From CAYRAV01 sp964422365 (lineage in GTDB: Bacteria; Bacillota; Clostridia; Lachnospirales; Lachnospiraceae), in the NCBI GenBank assembly GCA_964422365.1, contig CAYRAV010000005.1, positions 23,655-87,654 of the forward strand: DNA of 64,000 nucleotides, read 5' to 3'. Below the pieces are notes generated by a model. The model saw nothing but the letters and a program-made list of their open reading frames with translations. It was not told where the DNA came from and made no database searches. Below, in pieces: positions 9,562 to 18,308 of the stretch. Position numbers and translations under genes: made by a program. Position 1 is the first letter of the stretch, and every line of letters begins with the position of its first letter.

Positions 9562-9990
9562 TTATACTATTACTGCAGAATAACCTTTTTGTGTTTTTCC
9601 TTTTTCAATATGTTCTTTAAAACCATTTATGTAAAAAGAAATACAATCTTCCTGTCCGTTTATCAGCCTTCTCCTAACTTTCTCCCATGCTTTCATTGAC
9701 ACTGTAAAATCAGGAAAACCTGCTATTAAGACTGGCTGTTTTTCCTCCTGAATCCAAAAATATTCCCCTCCATAGTTTTTACGAGCAGTTTCAAATACAT
9801 AAGAACCAACCATCGATACTATGTTAAAAATATTCTCCTCATCTAACTCATAATCACTTATTTCTTGAAGCAGCTCATCCACAAGTCTTAAACTTTTTAT
9901 TGAAAAATCAAATGTACCTTTGTCACAAAAATTTTTAGTAAAACTATTAGCAGTATCAACAATATCATTCATTAACTTTTCCATAATCAT
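9562..9990 (-). CDS. Hypothetical 142-residue protein
   Basis: A complete reading frame with GGAGAGGAC before the ATG at 9990. It is acidic in the middle (EISDYELDEENIF) and has a conserved-looking core, YFWIQEEKQPVLIAGFPDF. No signal peptide or membrane segment is seen. I do not recognise the family with confidence. It is followed by dinB on the opposite strand and preceded by about 180 bases and the SDR gene. Monocistronic by appearance. Confidence 0.65.
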   Translation of the reverse strand: MIMEKLMNDIVDTANSFTKNFCDKGTFDFSIKSLRLVDELLQEISDYELDEENIFNIVSMVGSYVFETARKNYGGEYFWIQEEKQPVLIAGFPDFTVSMKAWEKVRRRLINGQEDCISFYINGFKEHIEKGKTQKGYSAVIV

Positions 9991-10174
9991 GTCCTCTCCT
10001 TTTTATCATGTTTTATATACTGTACTGATGATATTTTGCAAACCCCTTTTCCTATTTTACATCACCAATATAATTTTTCTTGCCATATTTTCTTCCATTG
10101 GTGCAGCATACATCCCCTTCAAAAATTCAACAGTATCTCTTGCACTATCCGTAGGAAACGGTAACAAAGTTCCC
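9991..10174. other. Intergenic stretch with a possible gene remnant
   Basis: On the minus strand, directly after the SDR stop, one frame is open without a start for about 39 residues (it includes DSARDTVEFLKG and PMEENMARKII). It may be the tail of a lost gene, but this is weak and could be chance. Confidence 0.25.
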
Positions 10175-11008
10175 TTACTGCTCTGGTTTCAATGCACCAT
10201 AAAAATAACTTGCTGTTGCACCACCGTCAATCAGAAAGTCCGCTCCTGTAATAAAAGCCCCTGTGGGATTCATCAAAAGTTCTGCCACATTTGCAACCTC
10301 GTCTGCCGTACCTGGTCTGCCTGCTGGACATTTGGCAAACATATTTTTATAAAAATCTCCACGAGTTCCATTAAATTCGTCAATGGCAAGTGGTGTCACG
10401 ACAATTCCCGGTGAAATGGAATTGAGCCTTGCGCCGCGTTCTCCCCATTTTACAGATTCTGCCATGACGCGTTTTTCATTACAGCGTTTCGCCATCTGGT
10501 AAGCGTGAAGTGTGTCTTTTATATTTTCCAACTGCAAAATTTCCAGATTTAGCAGCTGTTCTGTTGGTGTTATGGCAAGCTGCTCATCTTCTTCTGGTGT
10601 AAGCTGTTTCATACGATGCCCTGACTGGCTTGAAATCGTCACACCAACACCGCCTGGTGCAATCACTTTTCCAACTTCCTCTAATAATACCGCAGTACCA
10701 TATAAATCTACTTTTAAGATAACTTCCACCGATGCCTGGCTTGGCGATACACCTGCAGCATTGACAAGCATTTTAATCTCTCCGCAGCTTAAGGCTTTAT
10801 CAATCATCTGCAAAATAGATTCACGTGACGATAAATCCATTTCCACAGGCTCTACATCAAACCCTGCCTGATTCATAATGCTTGCAATCTCTTTCGCATT
10901 TTCAAAATTCTTGTCGCCCATGACAATCTTTTTTCCGTATCCCATACGCCTTGCAATTGCCATACCGATTTGTCCTGCCCCTGTCAAAATCATAACTTCT
11001 TTTTTCAT
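10175..11008 (-). CDS. SDR-family NAD(P)-dependent oxidoreductase
   Basis: 277 residues. The Rossmann glycine motif is at the N-terminus (LTGAGQIGMAIARR), NAAG at about residues 87-90, and the catalytic YxxxK as YQMAK. The C-terminal GADFLIDGGATA segment is typical of the classical short-chain dehydrogenase family. The substrate cannot be read from sequence. It lies 27 bases downstream of a flavodoxin gene on the same strand, so the two are probably co-transcribed, and a LysR regulator lies upstream. Confidence 0.9.
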   Translation of the reverse strand: MKKEVMILTGAGQIGMAIARRMGYGKKIVMGDKNFENAKEIASIMNQAGFDVEPVEMDLSSRESILQMIDKALSCGEIKMLVNAAGVSPSQASVEVILKVDLYGTAVLLEEVGKVIAPGGVGVTISSQSGHRMKQLTPEEDEQLAITPTEQLLNLEILQLENIKDTLHAYQMAKRCNEKRVMAESVKWGERGARLNSISPGIVVTPLAIDEFNGTRGDFYKNMFAKCPAGRPGTADEVANVAELLMNPTGAFITGADFLIDGGATASYFYGALKPEQ

Positions 11009-11035
11009 TTCACCACATCCCTTCTTTATTGTTTA

Positions 11036-11542
11036 TTACACTTCCAGCCATTTTTTCAATACATCATCACATCTGCCCACGCTGCTTCCCTGAATTGCCA
11101 GCCCCTTCTTGATGACCGCACCCTGACAGCATTTCTTTAAGTCTGCTTCACTCTTCCCCATTCCACTGCCTTCATGGGTGCATAGCGGGCGAACTGTTTT
11201 CCCTTCAAAATTAATCTGTTCCAACACTGTGAACATATGCATCGGCATCGTCCCCCAATAATTCGGATACATAACTGTCACTACATCATACTGTGACATA
11301 TTTTCTGGCATTGCCACTACTTCCGGACGTGCATTATCGTGTAAATCTTTTTTTGCCTGCTCAATGCAGGTGTTATAATCTGCAGCATAGGGTTTTACCG
11401 GCTCCACTTTAAAAAGCTGTGCACCTGTAAGGGCAGCCGCTTTCTCTGCCACCACTTCGGTATTTCCTTTTTCAATGTATTTCATGCTGCCGCCAAAATA
11501 GTTTTCATCTGCTCTTGAAAAATATAAAATAAGTTCCTTCAT
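11036..11542 (-). CDS. Flavodoxin-like protein
   Basis: 168 residues, cytoplasmic. It starts with the FMN-phosphate loop strand (ELILYFSRADENYFGG), followed by the family block VVTVMYPNYWGTMPM and LCTHEGSGMG. The start at 11542 has GGAGG well placed. Flavodoxins carry low-potential electrons on FMN. It is the first gene of a probable two-gene unit with the SDR enzyme at 10175-11008. The phosphate loop is longer than the classical T/S-G-T-G-N type. Confidence 0.88.
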   Translation of the reverse strand: MKELILYFSRADENYFGGSMKYIEKGNTEVVAEKAAALTGAQLFKVEPVKPYAADYNTCIEQAKKDLHDNARPEVVAMPENMSQYDVVTVMYPNYWGTMPMHMFTVLEQINFEGKTVRPLCTHEGSGMGKSEADLKKCCQGAVIKKGLAIQGSSVGRCDDVLKKWLEV

Positions 11543-11663
11543 GGTGATATTCCTCCAATCAAATATTTTCTATGCTCCTATTTTAACTCGGTAATTCTTA
11601 TCAATCAATTCGATTTTCGGTGGTAAATAATAAGTTTTTCTTATTATAAAATCAGGACCATCT

Positions 11664-11827
11664 TAAAGTGTGTTTGAAAATTGCTTGTTACAAGATGTGC
11701 GTCACAATTTGTGGGGGATTTGGTCCAAATTTATGAGGTATAGCGGTCTACATCAATTAAATTTGGGGCAAATAGCATACAAAGCGGGTGTGCAGATTGC
11801 GGCAATGAATTTAAAAAACACGCTCTA
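11664..11827. repeat. Interspersed palindromic repeat, copy B (short-core type)
   Basis: Left end TAAAGTGTGTTTGAAAA, then CTTGTTACAAG; right end AACACGCTCTA. It lacks the module with the CGGACAAAGTCCG hairpin. It lies between the LysR gene and the flavodoxin gene. Confidence 0.85.
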
Positions 11828-11887
11828 TGGCAATCGCTTAAAATGGTTCTGGTTGATAAATCTACTCTGCATGTTCCTATGTCATAT

Positions 11888-12772
11888 TTATTGTGCAAAC
11901 TTACACTGTAAAATCCTGGAAAATTCTTCCGAAGTATTTTTTGTATTTTCTTTTTTCCAAAACGCACAATAATTCCGCTTAACCGGTTCCTCTCCACGAT
12001 ACAACGGAATCCTCACAATATTTGTTCCAAGACTGCCCTCTATCGGTGTTCCCTCACTCGGCATAAACCCTTTCCCGCTAATGATAAGCATCCTTGCTTC
12101 TTCCATATTATCAGCAAACAGTTTTTCTCCATGCAGACCGACAACCGTATGATAATATTCTGCTTCGGTTTCTTTTTGTGCTTCTGCCGATACAAGGATG
12201 CAAGGTATATTTTTTAATTCCTGCACCGTAATTTTATCCAAAGATGACATTGGATTTCTTCTTGCAATCTCTATATGGGTGATATCAGACGTCAGAAATA
12301 TATTCACAAATTCTTCTGAAAATGCCCTGCGCTGGTCATTAAATGCCAAATCTATTTTGTTATTTAAAAGCATACGATACAGTTCGTCATGATTGCCATA
12401 AAAAACCTCCACCGGAATATCAGGGTACTTGACCGCAAATTCCTCTAAGGCAACATGAAATTCATGCCCACTGTAACAACGTAAGAATCCCACCTTTAAA
12501 CACTCCTGCTCCCCGCCTGCAAGCCTGCCTGCTTCCCTGACAATCTGTTCATAATCAGCAATCAGCACCAAACTCTTTTTATAGAAAAATTCCCCTGCGG
12601 GTGTCAGTTCAAACCTGCGTCCTTTTCGCTCCAGCAATGGAAATCCTAACTCTCTTTCTAATGCCTGCACCTGCTGTGATATGGCAGATTGAGAAATATT
12701 ACATTCATAAGCTGCTTCAGAAAAACTATTGCATTTTACAACTGCCTGAAAATATTTGATCTGTCTTAACAC
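11888..12772 (-). CDS. LysR-family transcriptional regulator
   Basis: About 294 residues from a GTG at 12772, which has GGAGG 8 bases upstream and gives the usual LysR start (LRQIKYFQAVVKCNSFSEAA). The N-terminal winged helix contains NISQSAISQQVQALE, and the effector-binding domain follows (EQECLKVGFLRCYSG). The frame is open further upstream, but that part belongs to a degraded second LysR sequence and lacks a ribosome-binding site. Standard length for the family. It probably controls the flavodoxin-SDR pair downstream on the same strand, beyond the repeat at 11664-11827. That target is inferred. Confidence 0.88.
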   Translation of the reverse strand: MLRQIKYFQAVVKCNSFSEAAYECNISQSAISQQVQALERELGFPLLERKGRRFELTPAGEFFYKKSLVLIADYEQIVREAGRLAGGEQECLKVGFLRCYSGHEFHVALEEFAVKYPDIPVEVFYGNHDELYRMLLNNKIDLAFNDQRRAFSEEFVNIFLTSDITHIEIARRNPMSSLDKITVQELKNIPCILVSAEAQKETEAEYYHTVVGLHGEKLFADNMEEARMLIISGKGFMPSEGTPIEGSLGTNIVRIPLYRGEEPVKRNYCAFWKKENTKNTSEEFSRILQCKFAQ

Positions 12773-12910
12773 ATTCAAAACCTCCATCAAAATATTATTT
12801 TGCATGAAAAAATTTCCCACCGTTCTCATCCTGATTCTCTGGATAAATAATGCCGCTATGCCTTCATTGCTAGCTTTAAAATCCTTCAGAACCTTGCTAG
12901 CCGCTTCAAA

Positions 12911-13033
12911 AAAATCCAAAAGTCCCTGCTTCACTCTCTCTTTAATATAGTCTGCACTGTTCATGTAAAACTGAAACTGTACTTTTGAATACTTTGTACG
13001 GAAATTTTCTATTACAGACAGAAGAACCGTCAT
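12911..13033 (-). pseudogene. Fragment of a second LysR effector-binding domain
   Basis: The reading frame upstream of the intact LysR gene encodes FRTKYSKVQFQFYMNSADYI and KERVKQGLLDF. This is the characteristic middle strand of a LysR substrate-binding domain (FRxKYPxVQFQFYSGNAxxIKER). It has no helix-turn-helix in front, meets a TGA just upstream of 13033, and runs without a stop into the leader of the intact gene. It is a leftover of a deleted paralogue. Confidence 0.6.
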
Positions 13034-13176
13034 GGCATACAGTCATACTACCATTTGATAGCAAAAGACAGTACCCGCTTTGAGGTCCCTGTCTTTTCAT
13101 TATCCCTGTTTCTCCATTCTTAATAATCTTTTTACCTTTTCCATTGATACTCATTTTCATTTATACATACACTTTT

Positions 13177-13443
13177 TTAATTGTTAATGTTGGTATTCTT
13201 CTTTTTTCTCACAATACAAAACTGCTCTAAGACTTTGAGGAATTTACTCCCATAATTTCCTAAATTTTCCTCTATCATTTTTGCATCTATAATTTCTATT
13301 TGCATTTTTTCCTTTTGCTCTGACAACACATCTGCCAATGCATCCAGATTATTACCAAAATATTTTGGCAATTGCATGTTCCGATGCATTTCTTCCCATA
13401 ATGTTTCTTTATTTACTATGTTCCTTCCTTCTATTATTATCAT
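13177..13443 (-). CDS. Barstar-like RNase inhibitor
   Basis: 88 residues, close to the 89 of barstar. The signature YFGNNLDALADVL (about residues 28-40) retains the two Asp residues equivalent to barstar Asp35 and Asp39, which contact barnase; the Trp between them in classical barstar is Ala here. It is cytoplasmic with no signal peptide. It lies 71 bases downstream of the barnase-like gene on the same strand and should be its immunity protein. Confidence 0.88.
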   Translation of the reverse strand: MIIIEGRNIVNKETLWEEMHRNMQLPKYFGNNLDALADVLSEQKEKMQIEIIDAKMIEENLGNYGSKFLKVLEQFCIVRKKKNTNINN

Positions 13444-13514
13444 CTATTCTGCCACTCTCCTGCTTTTACCTTTATCCGCTGCTTTGACTATATACTCCAT
13501 TCCTATTCATGCTT

Positions 13515-14075
13515 TTATTCTTTTCCATATAGCAATACAAATGTTTCATAATGATTCTCTGTATAATAAATCAGTCCATCATTGGAATATACCATTCTTT
13601 TTGCACCACGGCTGTCTGCATGCAACGTATCAATATCACATTCATAATAGCTGCGGCCCTCCTTGATTGGAAGATTTTCCTCATAATTTCCAAAATAATC
13701 TCCACCAATACATTTTCCATATGCATAATCATCTAAACCGCCACCTGACCAGCCAAGTGCCTTTGCCTCTTTTTTGGTAATATAATTACTTGGCAGTTTC
13801 TTGTATATGGACAGATATAATGCTACTTCTTCTTTACTGTCATAGCAGCCATCTTCTACTACAGATTCCTTTTGTTTCGCTTCCTCATCCTGTTGTTTCT
13901 TATCTGTTTCAGTTTCCTGCTGCTCATCATCCGCTGCCTGTTGTTCACTACCTGCTGTAATTTCCGGCTGAGTACTATTCCCTACGAAAATATCACCAGA
14001 ATCTTCTGCACAGCCAAACAGACAACTAATTAAAACCAATATAAGAAACAGCCACTTCACAATCTTATTATTCAT
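13515..14075 (-). CDS. Lipoprotein with C-terminal barnase-type guanyl-specific RNase
   Basis: 186 residues. It has a lipoprotein signal peptide (hydrophobic residues 7-20, lipobox LFGC), a Glu/Gln/Lys-rich linker to about residue 70, then a barnase domain. LPSNYITKKEAKALGW, GGDYFGN and YSNDGLIYYTENHYETF align with barnase. Candidate catalytic residues are present: Glu in YYECDI, Arg in AKRMVYS, His in ENHYETF. The mature protein would be tethered outside the membrane. Its start overlaps the end of the ABC permease gene by 8 bases and barstar follows, so the four genes form a unit. Typical barnase is freely secreted; membrane tethering is unusual. Confidence 0.88.
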   Translation of the reverse strand: MNNKIVKWLFLILVLISCLFGCAEDSGDIFVGNSTQPEITAGSEQQAADDEQQETETDKKQQDEEAKQKESVVEDGCYDSKEEVALYLSIYKKLPSNYITKKEAKALGWSGGGLDDYAYGKCIGGDYFGNYEENLPIKEGRSYYECDIDTLHADSRGAKRMVYSNDGLIYYTENHYETFVLLYGKE

Positions 14076-16098
14076 AGCTATTTTCCACCTTCACTGCCGC
14101 CTTTCTAAGCAGCACAATTCCAATCCCTATACAAACCACCGCTATTAAAATCATACCTGCACATACAGGTACACTTAATGTTTCTTCAAACAAAAATGGA
14201 CATATCTTTTGAAGCGGCTCCATATAATGTTCTAATACAACTGCAATGACATTATTACAAAGATGCATCAATACTGATGTAAAAATACTTCCTGAGCAAT
14301 ATACACTATATGCCAGTGCCATTCCCAAAAACGTAATCGTAACAGCTTTGATCAAACTCATATGATAAATTCCAAAAATCAATCCTGACACAAAAATGGC
14401 TGTAAACGGTTTCCATTTTTCTTTCATACTTCCAAACAGAAAACCTCTGAATAAAGTTTCCTCACAGATTGCCGGCATAATTCCTATTACCAGTAATAGT
14501 GCCCAAAATGGTTGTCCGGTAAGCCAGTCATCTAACATATTTAGATCATTGGCGCTTTCCTTAAAAATCTGTGACAATGGTACACTCAGTAAGAGCATTC
14601 CAATATAAGTTCCCAGCCATAAAAATAATGAACCAATTACTGCACTGACTTTTGGCACTTTAAGAGAAAATAATCTTTTATAATCCGCCTTCATATACCA
14701 TGCAAAACCTGCTGACAACAATAAAAATAGAATCTGCTGTACCGGCACACCTCCAAATCCCAATTTTAACTGTGCATAGCTTCCTATATAGAACATTGCC
14801 AATATAGAAATTGCTAATAGCAAAAAGGCATCTCCAATTCCAGGCATCTGCCCTTTTTTCATATTTGCACGGCTTTCAAATAGTTTTACGCTGCCGCCAT
14901 CTCCAAACAGAAGACTCTCACTATTATACATTTTACTCATCATAAAAATTGCCAAAAAACTATACACAATATTCGTAAATAAAACCAAAAACAAATTTCC
15001 AAAACTATATTGGAATGTAAAAATATTTTTTACCAATAATACAATATTTGCAATTGGTATCATTGCATAAACGGCATTTAATTCTACACCTGGAATAAAA
15101 CCAATATATCCGGTCAGCATAACTACCAATAATAATGGTGTGCTGTAATTTTGTGCCTCTTTGAAACTTTTCGCAAAAATACAGATACAAAGGCATAATG
15201 CTGATAACAGCATGGCAAACACAATCACACAAACTAACATAATAAGAATTGCTGGTATAAAGGTACTTAATTGAATACCTCCTCCCGCATCACTGGTTAA
15301 TTCAAAGGATTGATACATAAACATACCGATCATTCCCACAGAAATAAAATTTAAAAGTGCTGAAATGGATGCCAGTGTGGACACTCCTAGAAATTTACTG
15401 ATAATCAATTCATAATTACTAACCGGAAGTGTCAACAGCGTTTCTAATGTTCCTCTTTCTTTCTCTCCTGCTGTAGCATCAATTGCCGGATAAATGGCTC
15501 CCAGTAAAATACTGGTAATCATCAGAAATGGAAGCAGCGATCCAATAATAGAACCAAATGTTTCCTCATTAGAAGACAAATCCACGCTTTCTGACATTAC
15601 AGGATACAACATTGTTGTAACGTCCAATCCCTCTGCTTCTATTGCCTTTTTTCTGAGCTGCTCCCTGTATTCTGTAATGACATCCTCCATCATATCTGCT
15701 GCTGTAGAAGAAGCACTAACCGAAGACAGATATTGTATATTGTATATCATCTGTTTCTCTTTTTTTTCTTCTGTAATACAGACATCAATTTTCTTTTCTT
15801 CCAATGCCTGTTTCCAATCCTCACACTCCACCACTTCAAAATGATAATCCAGCTCATCTGTATCATCCAGCAAAATATTTTTTATGTCTTCTGCCTCCTG
15901 CACCTGATAAAAAGCTACTTTATATGTAGAATCCTGTTGATGCTGTTCAATGGCACTGCCTGCATATATGGCACCTAAAAACAGCAATGGGTATAATACA
16001 ATCGGTATCAAAATCATAATAATTACTGTTTTTTTGTCCCTCAAAATGTCTAACATTTCCTTTTTATACAAAGAAAAAATTGCACTACGCTTCATCAT
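14068..16098 (-). CDS. ABC transporter permease fused to CPBP intramembrane protease (NatB-like)
   Basis: 676 residues. The first about 400 form a NatB/ABC-2 type permease: membrane anchor near residues 26-48, an extracytoplasmic domain, then six or so membrane helices. The C-terminal about 240 residues are a CPBP (CAAX-like) metalloprotease with EETLFRGFLFG, IYHMSLIKA and SVLMHLCNN supplying the Glu and His residues. It overlaps the ATPase gene by 14 bases and the barnase gene by 8, which indicates translational coupling. Nat-type exporters move sodium or peptides. The CPBP part may process a substrate or immunity protein, but this is unproven. Confidence 0.9.
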   Translation of the reverse strand: MMKRSAIFSLYKKEMLDILRDKKTVIIMILIPIVLYPLLFLGAIYAGSAIEQHQQDSTYKVAFYQVQEAEDIKNILLDDTDELDYHFEVVECEDWKQALEEKKIDVCITEEKKEKQMIYNIQYLSSVSASSTAADMMEDVITEYREQLRKKAIEAEGLDVTTMLYPVMSESVDLSSNEETFGSIIGSLLPFLMITSILLGAIYPAIDATAGEKERGTLETLLTLPVSNYELIISKFLGVSTLASISALLNFISVGMIGMFMYQSFELTSDAGGGIQLSTFIPAILIMLVCVIVFAMLLSALCLCICIFAKSFKEAQNYSTPLLLVVMLTGYIGFIPGVELNAVYAMIPIANIVLLVKNIFTFQYSFGNLFLVLFTNIVYSFLAIFMMSKMYNSESLLFGDGGSVKLFESRANMKKGQMPGIGDAFLLLAISILAMFYIGSYAQLKLGFGGVPVQQILFLLLSAGFAWYMKADYKRLFSLKVPKVSAVIGSLFLWLGTYIGMLLLSVPLSQIFKESANDLNMLDDWLTGQPFWALLLVIGIMPAICEETLFRGFLFGSMKEKWKPFTAIFVSGLIFGIYHMSLIKAVTITFLGMALAYSVYCSGSIFTSVLMHLCNNVIAVVLEHYMEPLQKICPFLFEETLSVPVCAGMILIAVVCIGIGIVLLRKAAVKVENSYE

Positions 16099-16891
16099 GT
16101 TCCCTCTCTTCTCCCCTCATAATTGTCATAAATACATCTCTAAGATTATCTGTTCCTGTCTGTTCCATCAATTCTTCTGCAGTTCCTCTGGCAATAATAT
16201 TTCCTTTATGAATCATAATAATCCTGTCACATAAATACTGTGCCTCTTCCATATAATGTGTAGAATATATTACCGTTTTTCCTCGTTCCTTTTCCTGTTT
16301 CATGAAATTCACAATTGCTTCACTGCTTAAAATATCAAGTCCCAGTGTAGGTTCATCAAAAATGTAAATCTCTGGTTGATGTATCAGGCATCTGGCAATA
16401 GATGCTCTTTGCGTCTGACCTGTAGATAGCTTTTCAATTCTGTTATCACCAAAACTTTCCATATCAAGAACCCGGAAAATTTCCTGAATTCTCTTTTCTA
16501 CTTCTTCCTTTGGCAATTGATATACAGAGCCAAACACCCTCAACATTTCTCTTACACTTAACCTGTGATACAATTTGGTATTACCTGACAAATATCCTAT
16601 TTTCTTTTTAATTTCTACTGTATTACTTAAAACTTTTCCTTCCTGGTCTGTAATAGAAACGGTTCCTTCTGTTGGTTCCATTAAGTTGCCAAGCATACGG
16701 AGAAGAGTTGTCTTTCCAGCACCATTTGGACCTAAAATTCCAACAATTTCTCCCTCTCCGATTTCCAACGAAATATGATTGACTGCATAAAATTCTTTTT
16801 TCGTTCTCTGTTTCCTGCCAAAAAACTTTTTTTTGTTTTGCTGTGCTTCATTTTTTATAAATATTTTGCACAGGCTATCCGCTTTAATCAT
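16085..16891 (-). CDS. ABC transporter ATP-binding protein (NatA-like)
   Basis: About 268 residues from the ATG at 16891, preceded by AGAGGAAA. Walker A is GPNGAGKTTL, signature LSTGQTQRAS, Walker B IYIFDEPTLGLD, and the switch His lies in YSTHYMEEA. It pairs with the overlapping permease-CPBP gene downstream. Its leader carries a 16-bp perfect palindrome and, further upstream, a possible small hydrophobic peptide gene. Confidence 0.92.
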   Translation of the reverse strand: MIKADSLCKIFIKNEAQQNKKKFFGRKQRTKKEFYAVNHISLEIGEGEIVGILGPNGAGKTTLLRMLGNLMEPTEGTVSITDQEGKVLSNTVEIKKKIGYLSGNTKLYHRLSVREMLRVFGSVYQLPKEEVEKRIQEIFRVLDMESFGDNRIEKLSTGQTQRASIARCLIHQPEIYIFDEPTLGLDILSSEAIVNFMKQEKERGKTVIYSTHYMEEAQYLCDRIIMIHKGNIIARGTAEELMEQTGTDNLRDVFMTIMRGEEREHDEA

Positions 16892-16921
16892 AATAAATTT
16901 CCTCTTTCTTTCTACAAACAC

Positions 16922-16958
16922 AATTTAAGAGACAAAAACACCTTTTGTCTCTTAAATT
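16922..16958. promoter_or_regulatory. 16-bp perfect inverted repeat in the natA leader
   Basis: AATTTAAGAGACAAAA (16922-16937), a 5-base loop, then its exact complement (16943-16958), 31 bases upstream of the ATPase ATG. It could be an operator or a leader hairpin; no T run follows on the minus strand, so a terminator is less likely. Confidence 0.6.
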
Positions 16959-17017
16959 CAGACTATCCTGTTATTGATACAATAAAACATTGTATCATGC
17001 TATGCAATTATTATAAG

Positions 17018-17122
17018 TTATCTACTATAGAAAATCAAGATATGGAACAAAAATCCCATACCTCTCCTACAATGAGGCATCATTACAGCCAGCCATAAAA
17101 TAAAACTGATTATGATTGGCAT
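17018..17122 (-). CDS. Possible 34-residue hydrophobic peptide
   Basis: ATG at 17122 with GAGGTG about 7 bases upstream, stop TAA at 17020-17018. It has a hydrophobic N-terminal half (MPIIISFILWLAVMM) followed by basic residues (HCRRGMG) and a second hydrophobic stretch. It lies upstream of the natA leader on the same strand, between it and the XRE regulator. It may be a small membrane peptide or leader peptide; a chance frame is quite possible at this length. Confidence 0.3.
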   Translation of the reverse strand: MPIIISFILWLAVMMPHCRRGMGFLFHILIFYSR

Positions 17123-17285
17123 TTTCACACACCTCTTTTCCTGCTGGCTTTATGTTATACTTATTTATTTTCTATGCCTAAGAATACTCATAGCAGCTGC
17201 AAAAAAGCACAATGCAGCACTTGATCAGGCAGCAGAATATTCCATAAATGCAACAATAAGAAAAATTATTCTCATTACATAGATT

Positions 17286-17792
17286 TTATTTTCGCCTTAA
17301 CAATCTTATTTTCATAGCTTCACTTTTTGCTAAGCAGCCACTGCTATACAGCACCCCTAAGATCATAATTCCATACGCAAATCCTAATGCAAAATCTGCA
17401 ACCGCCCCATCAGCAAAAGTGTCCGATATCCCCAAAAATTCTAAAATTATATAGGCAGTGAAGAAAAATAACCCACCCGCAAACAGATAGTACATTCGAT
17501 TTACAAGCTGCCGCTTCTGATTATTGCTATAATCCGCAATCCCTAACAAGGTTTCTTCTGTTTCTTTGTTCATACTCTCACTTTTCCTTTCTCCATCTAA
17601 TATCTCTTTGATTTCAACATTATAATAATCTGAAATTCGAATCAAAAGATCTAAATCTGGCATATTAGTTCCTGTTTCCCATCTAGAAACAGTTCTCCCT
17701 GATACACCAAAGAGTTCTGCAAGTTGTTCTTGTGTAATTCCCTTTTCTTTTCGAAGTACCTTAAGAAAACCACCTATTTTTTTCTGATCCAT
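17286..17792 (-). CDS. XRE-family regulator with C-terminal membrane segments
   Basis: 168 residues. The helix-turn-helix at about 5-60 contains KGITQEQLAELFGVSGRTVSR followed by WE. Two hydrophobic segments follow (YYLFAGGLFFFTAYIILEFL and ALGFAYGIMILGVLYSSG), so the protein is membrane-tethered. This is a common architecture for regulators of neighbouring transporters or envelope functions. It lies upstream of the NatAB-barnase unit on the same strand and is its likely regulator by position. Confidence 0.88.
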   Translation of the reverse strand: MDQKKIGGFLKVLRKEKGITQEQLAELFGVSGRTVSRWETGTNMPDLDLLIRISDYYNVEIKEILDGERKSESMNKETEETLLGIADYSNNQKRQLVNRMYYLFAGGLFFFTAYIILEFLGISDTFADGAVADFALGFAYGIMILGVLYSSGCLAKSEAMKIRLLRRK

Positions 17793-17892
17793 TATTTTTC
17801 TCCTTTCGCTTAAATCATACTATATCCCACTAAAAAATAACACGACACCAAACGAGAAATAGTGTATTTCTCTGCATTAGACATAATATGTC

Positions 17893-18059
17893 TAGAGCGT
17901 GTTTGAAAATTGCTTGTGACAAGATGTGCATCACAATTTGTGGGGGGATTTAGTCCAAATTTATGAGGTGCAGCGGGCTGCATTGATTAAATTTGGAACA
18001 AATATCTGTACAAAATAGGGCGTGCAGATTGGGGCAATGAATTTTAAAACACGCTCTAG
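17893..18059. repeat. Interspersed palindromic repeat, copy C (short-core type)
   Basis: Left end TAGAGCGTGTTTGAAAATTG, right end TTTTAAAACACGCTCTA. It lacks the CGGACAAAGTCCG module. It is followed 250 bases later by copy D. Confidence 0.9.
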
Positions 18060-18308
18060 ATTCCAGTCCACCATCTATGCTCTTTGTGTAAATCTTTGAT
18101 AACATCTACTCTAACTAACAAATTCAAAATCCCTATAACTATTTAGTATTTTACAGTTACAACACAAACCTGTACAGCTTCAGCACACATTGCCTGTGGT
18201 AATGAAGGTTCAAACATACTCCAACAATATGATACCTGCCATTTGAAAAATGCACAATAATTTTTTTTAAACTATTTCTTTTCTTTCCAAAATATGATAT
18301 AAATATAC
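18060..18308. other. AT-rich spacer between two repeat copies
   Basis: No gene, terminator or promoter is convincing here. The whole stretch 17793-18685 is gene-free and is largely made of repeat copies C and D. Confidence 0.4.

Noticed and set aside
12773..13033. 87-residue N-terminal extension of the LysR regulator
   Set aside because: It contains a piece of another LysR effector domain and has no ribosome-binding site; the GTG at 12772 restores the standard family start.
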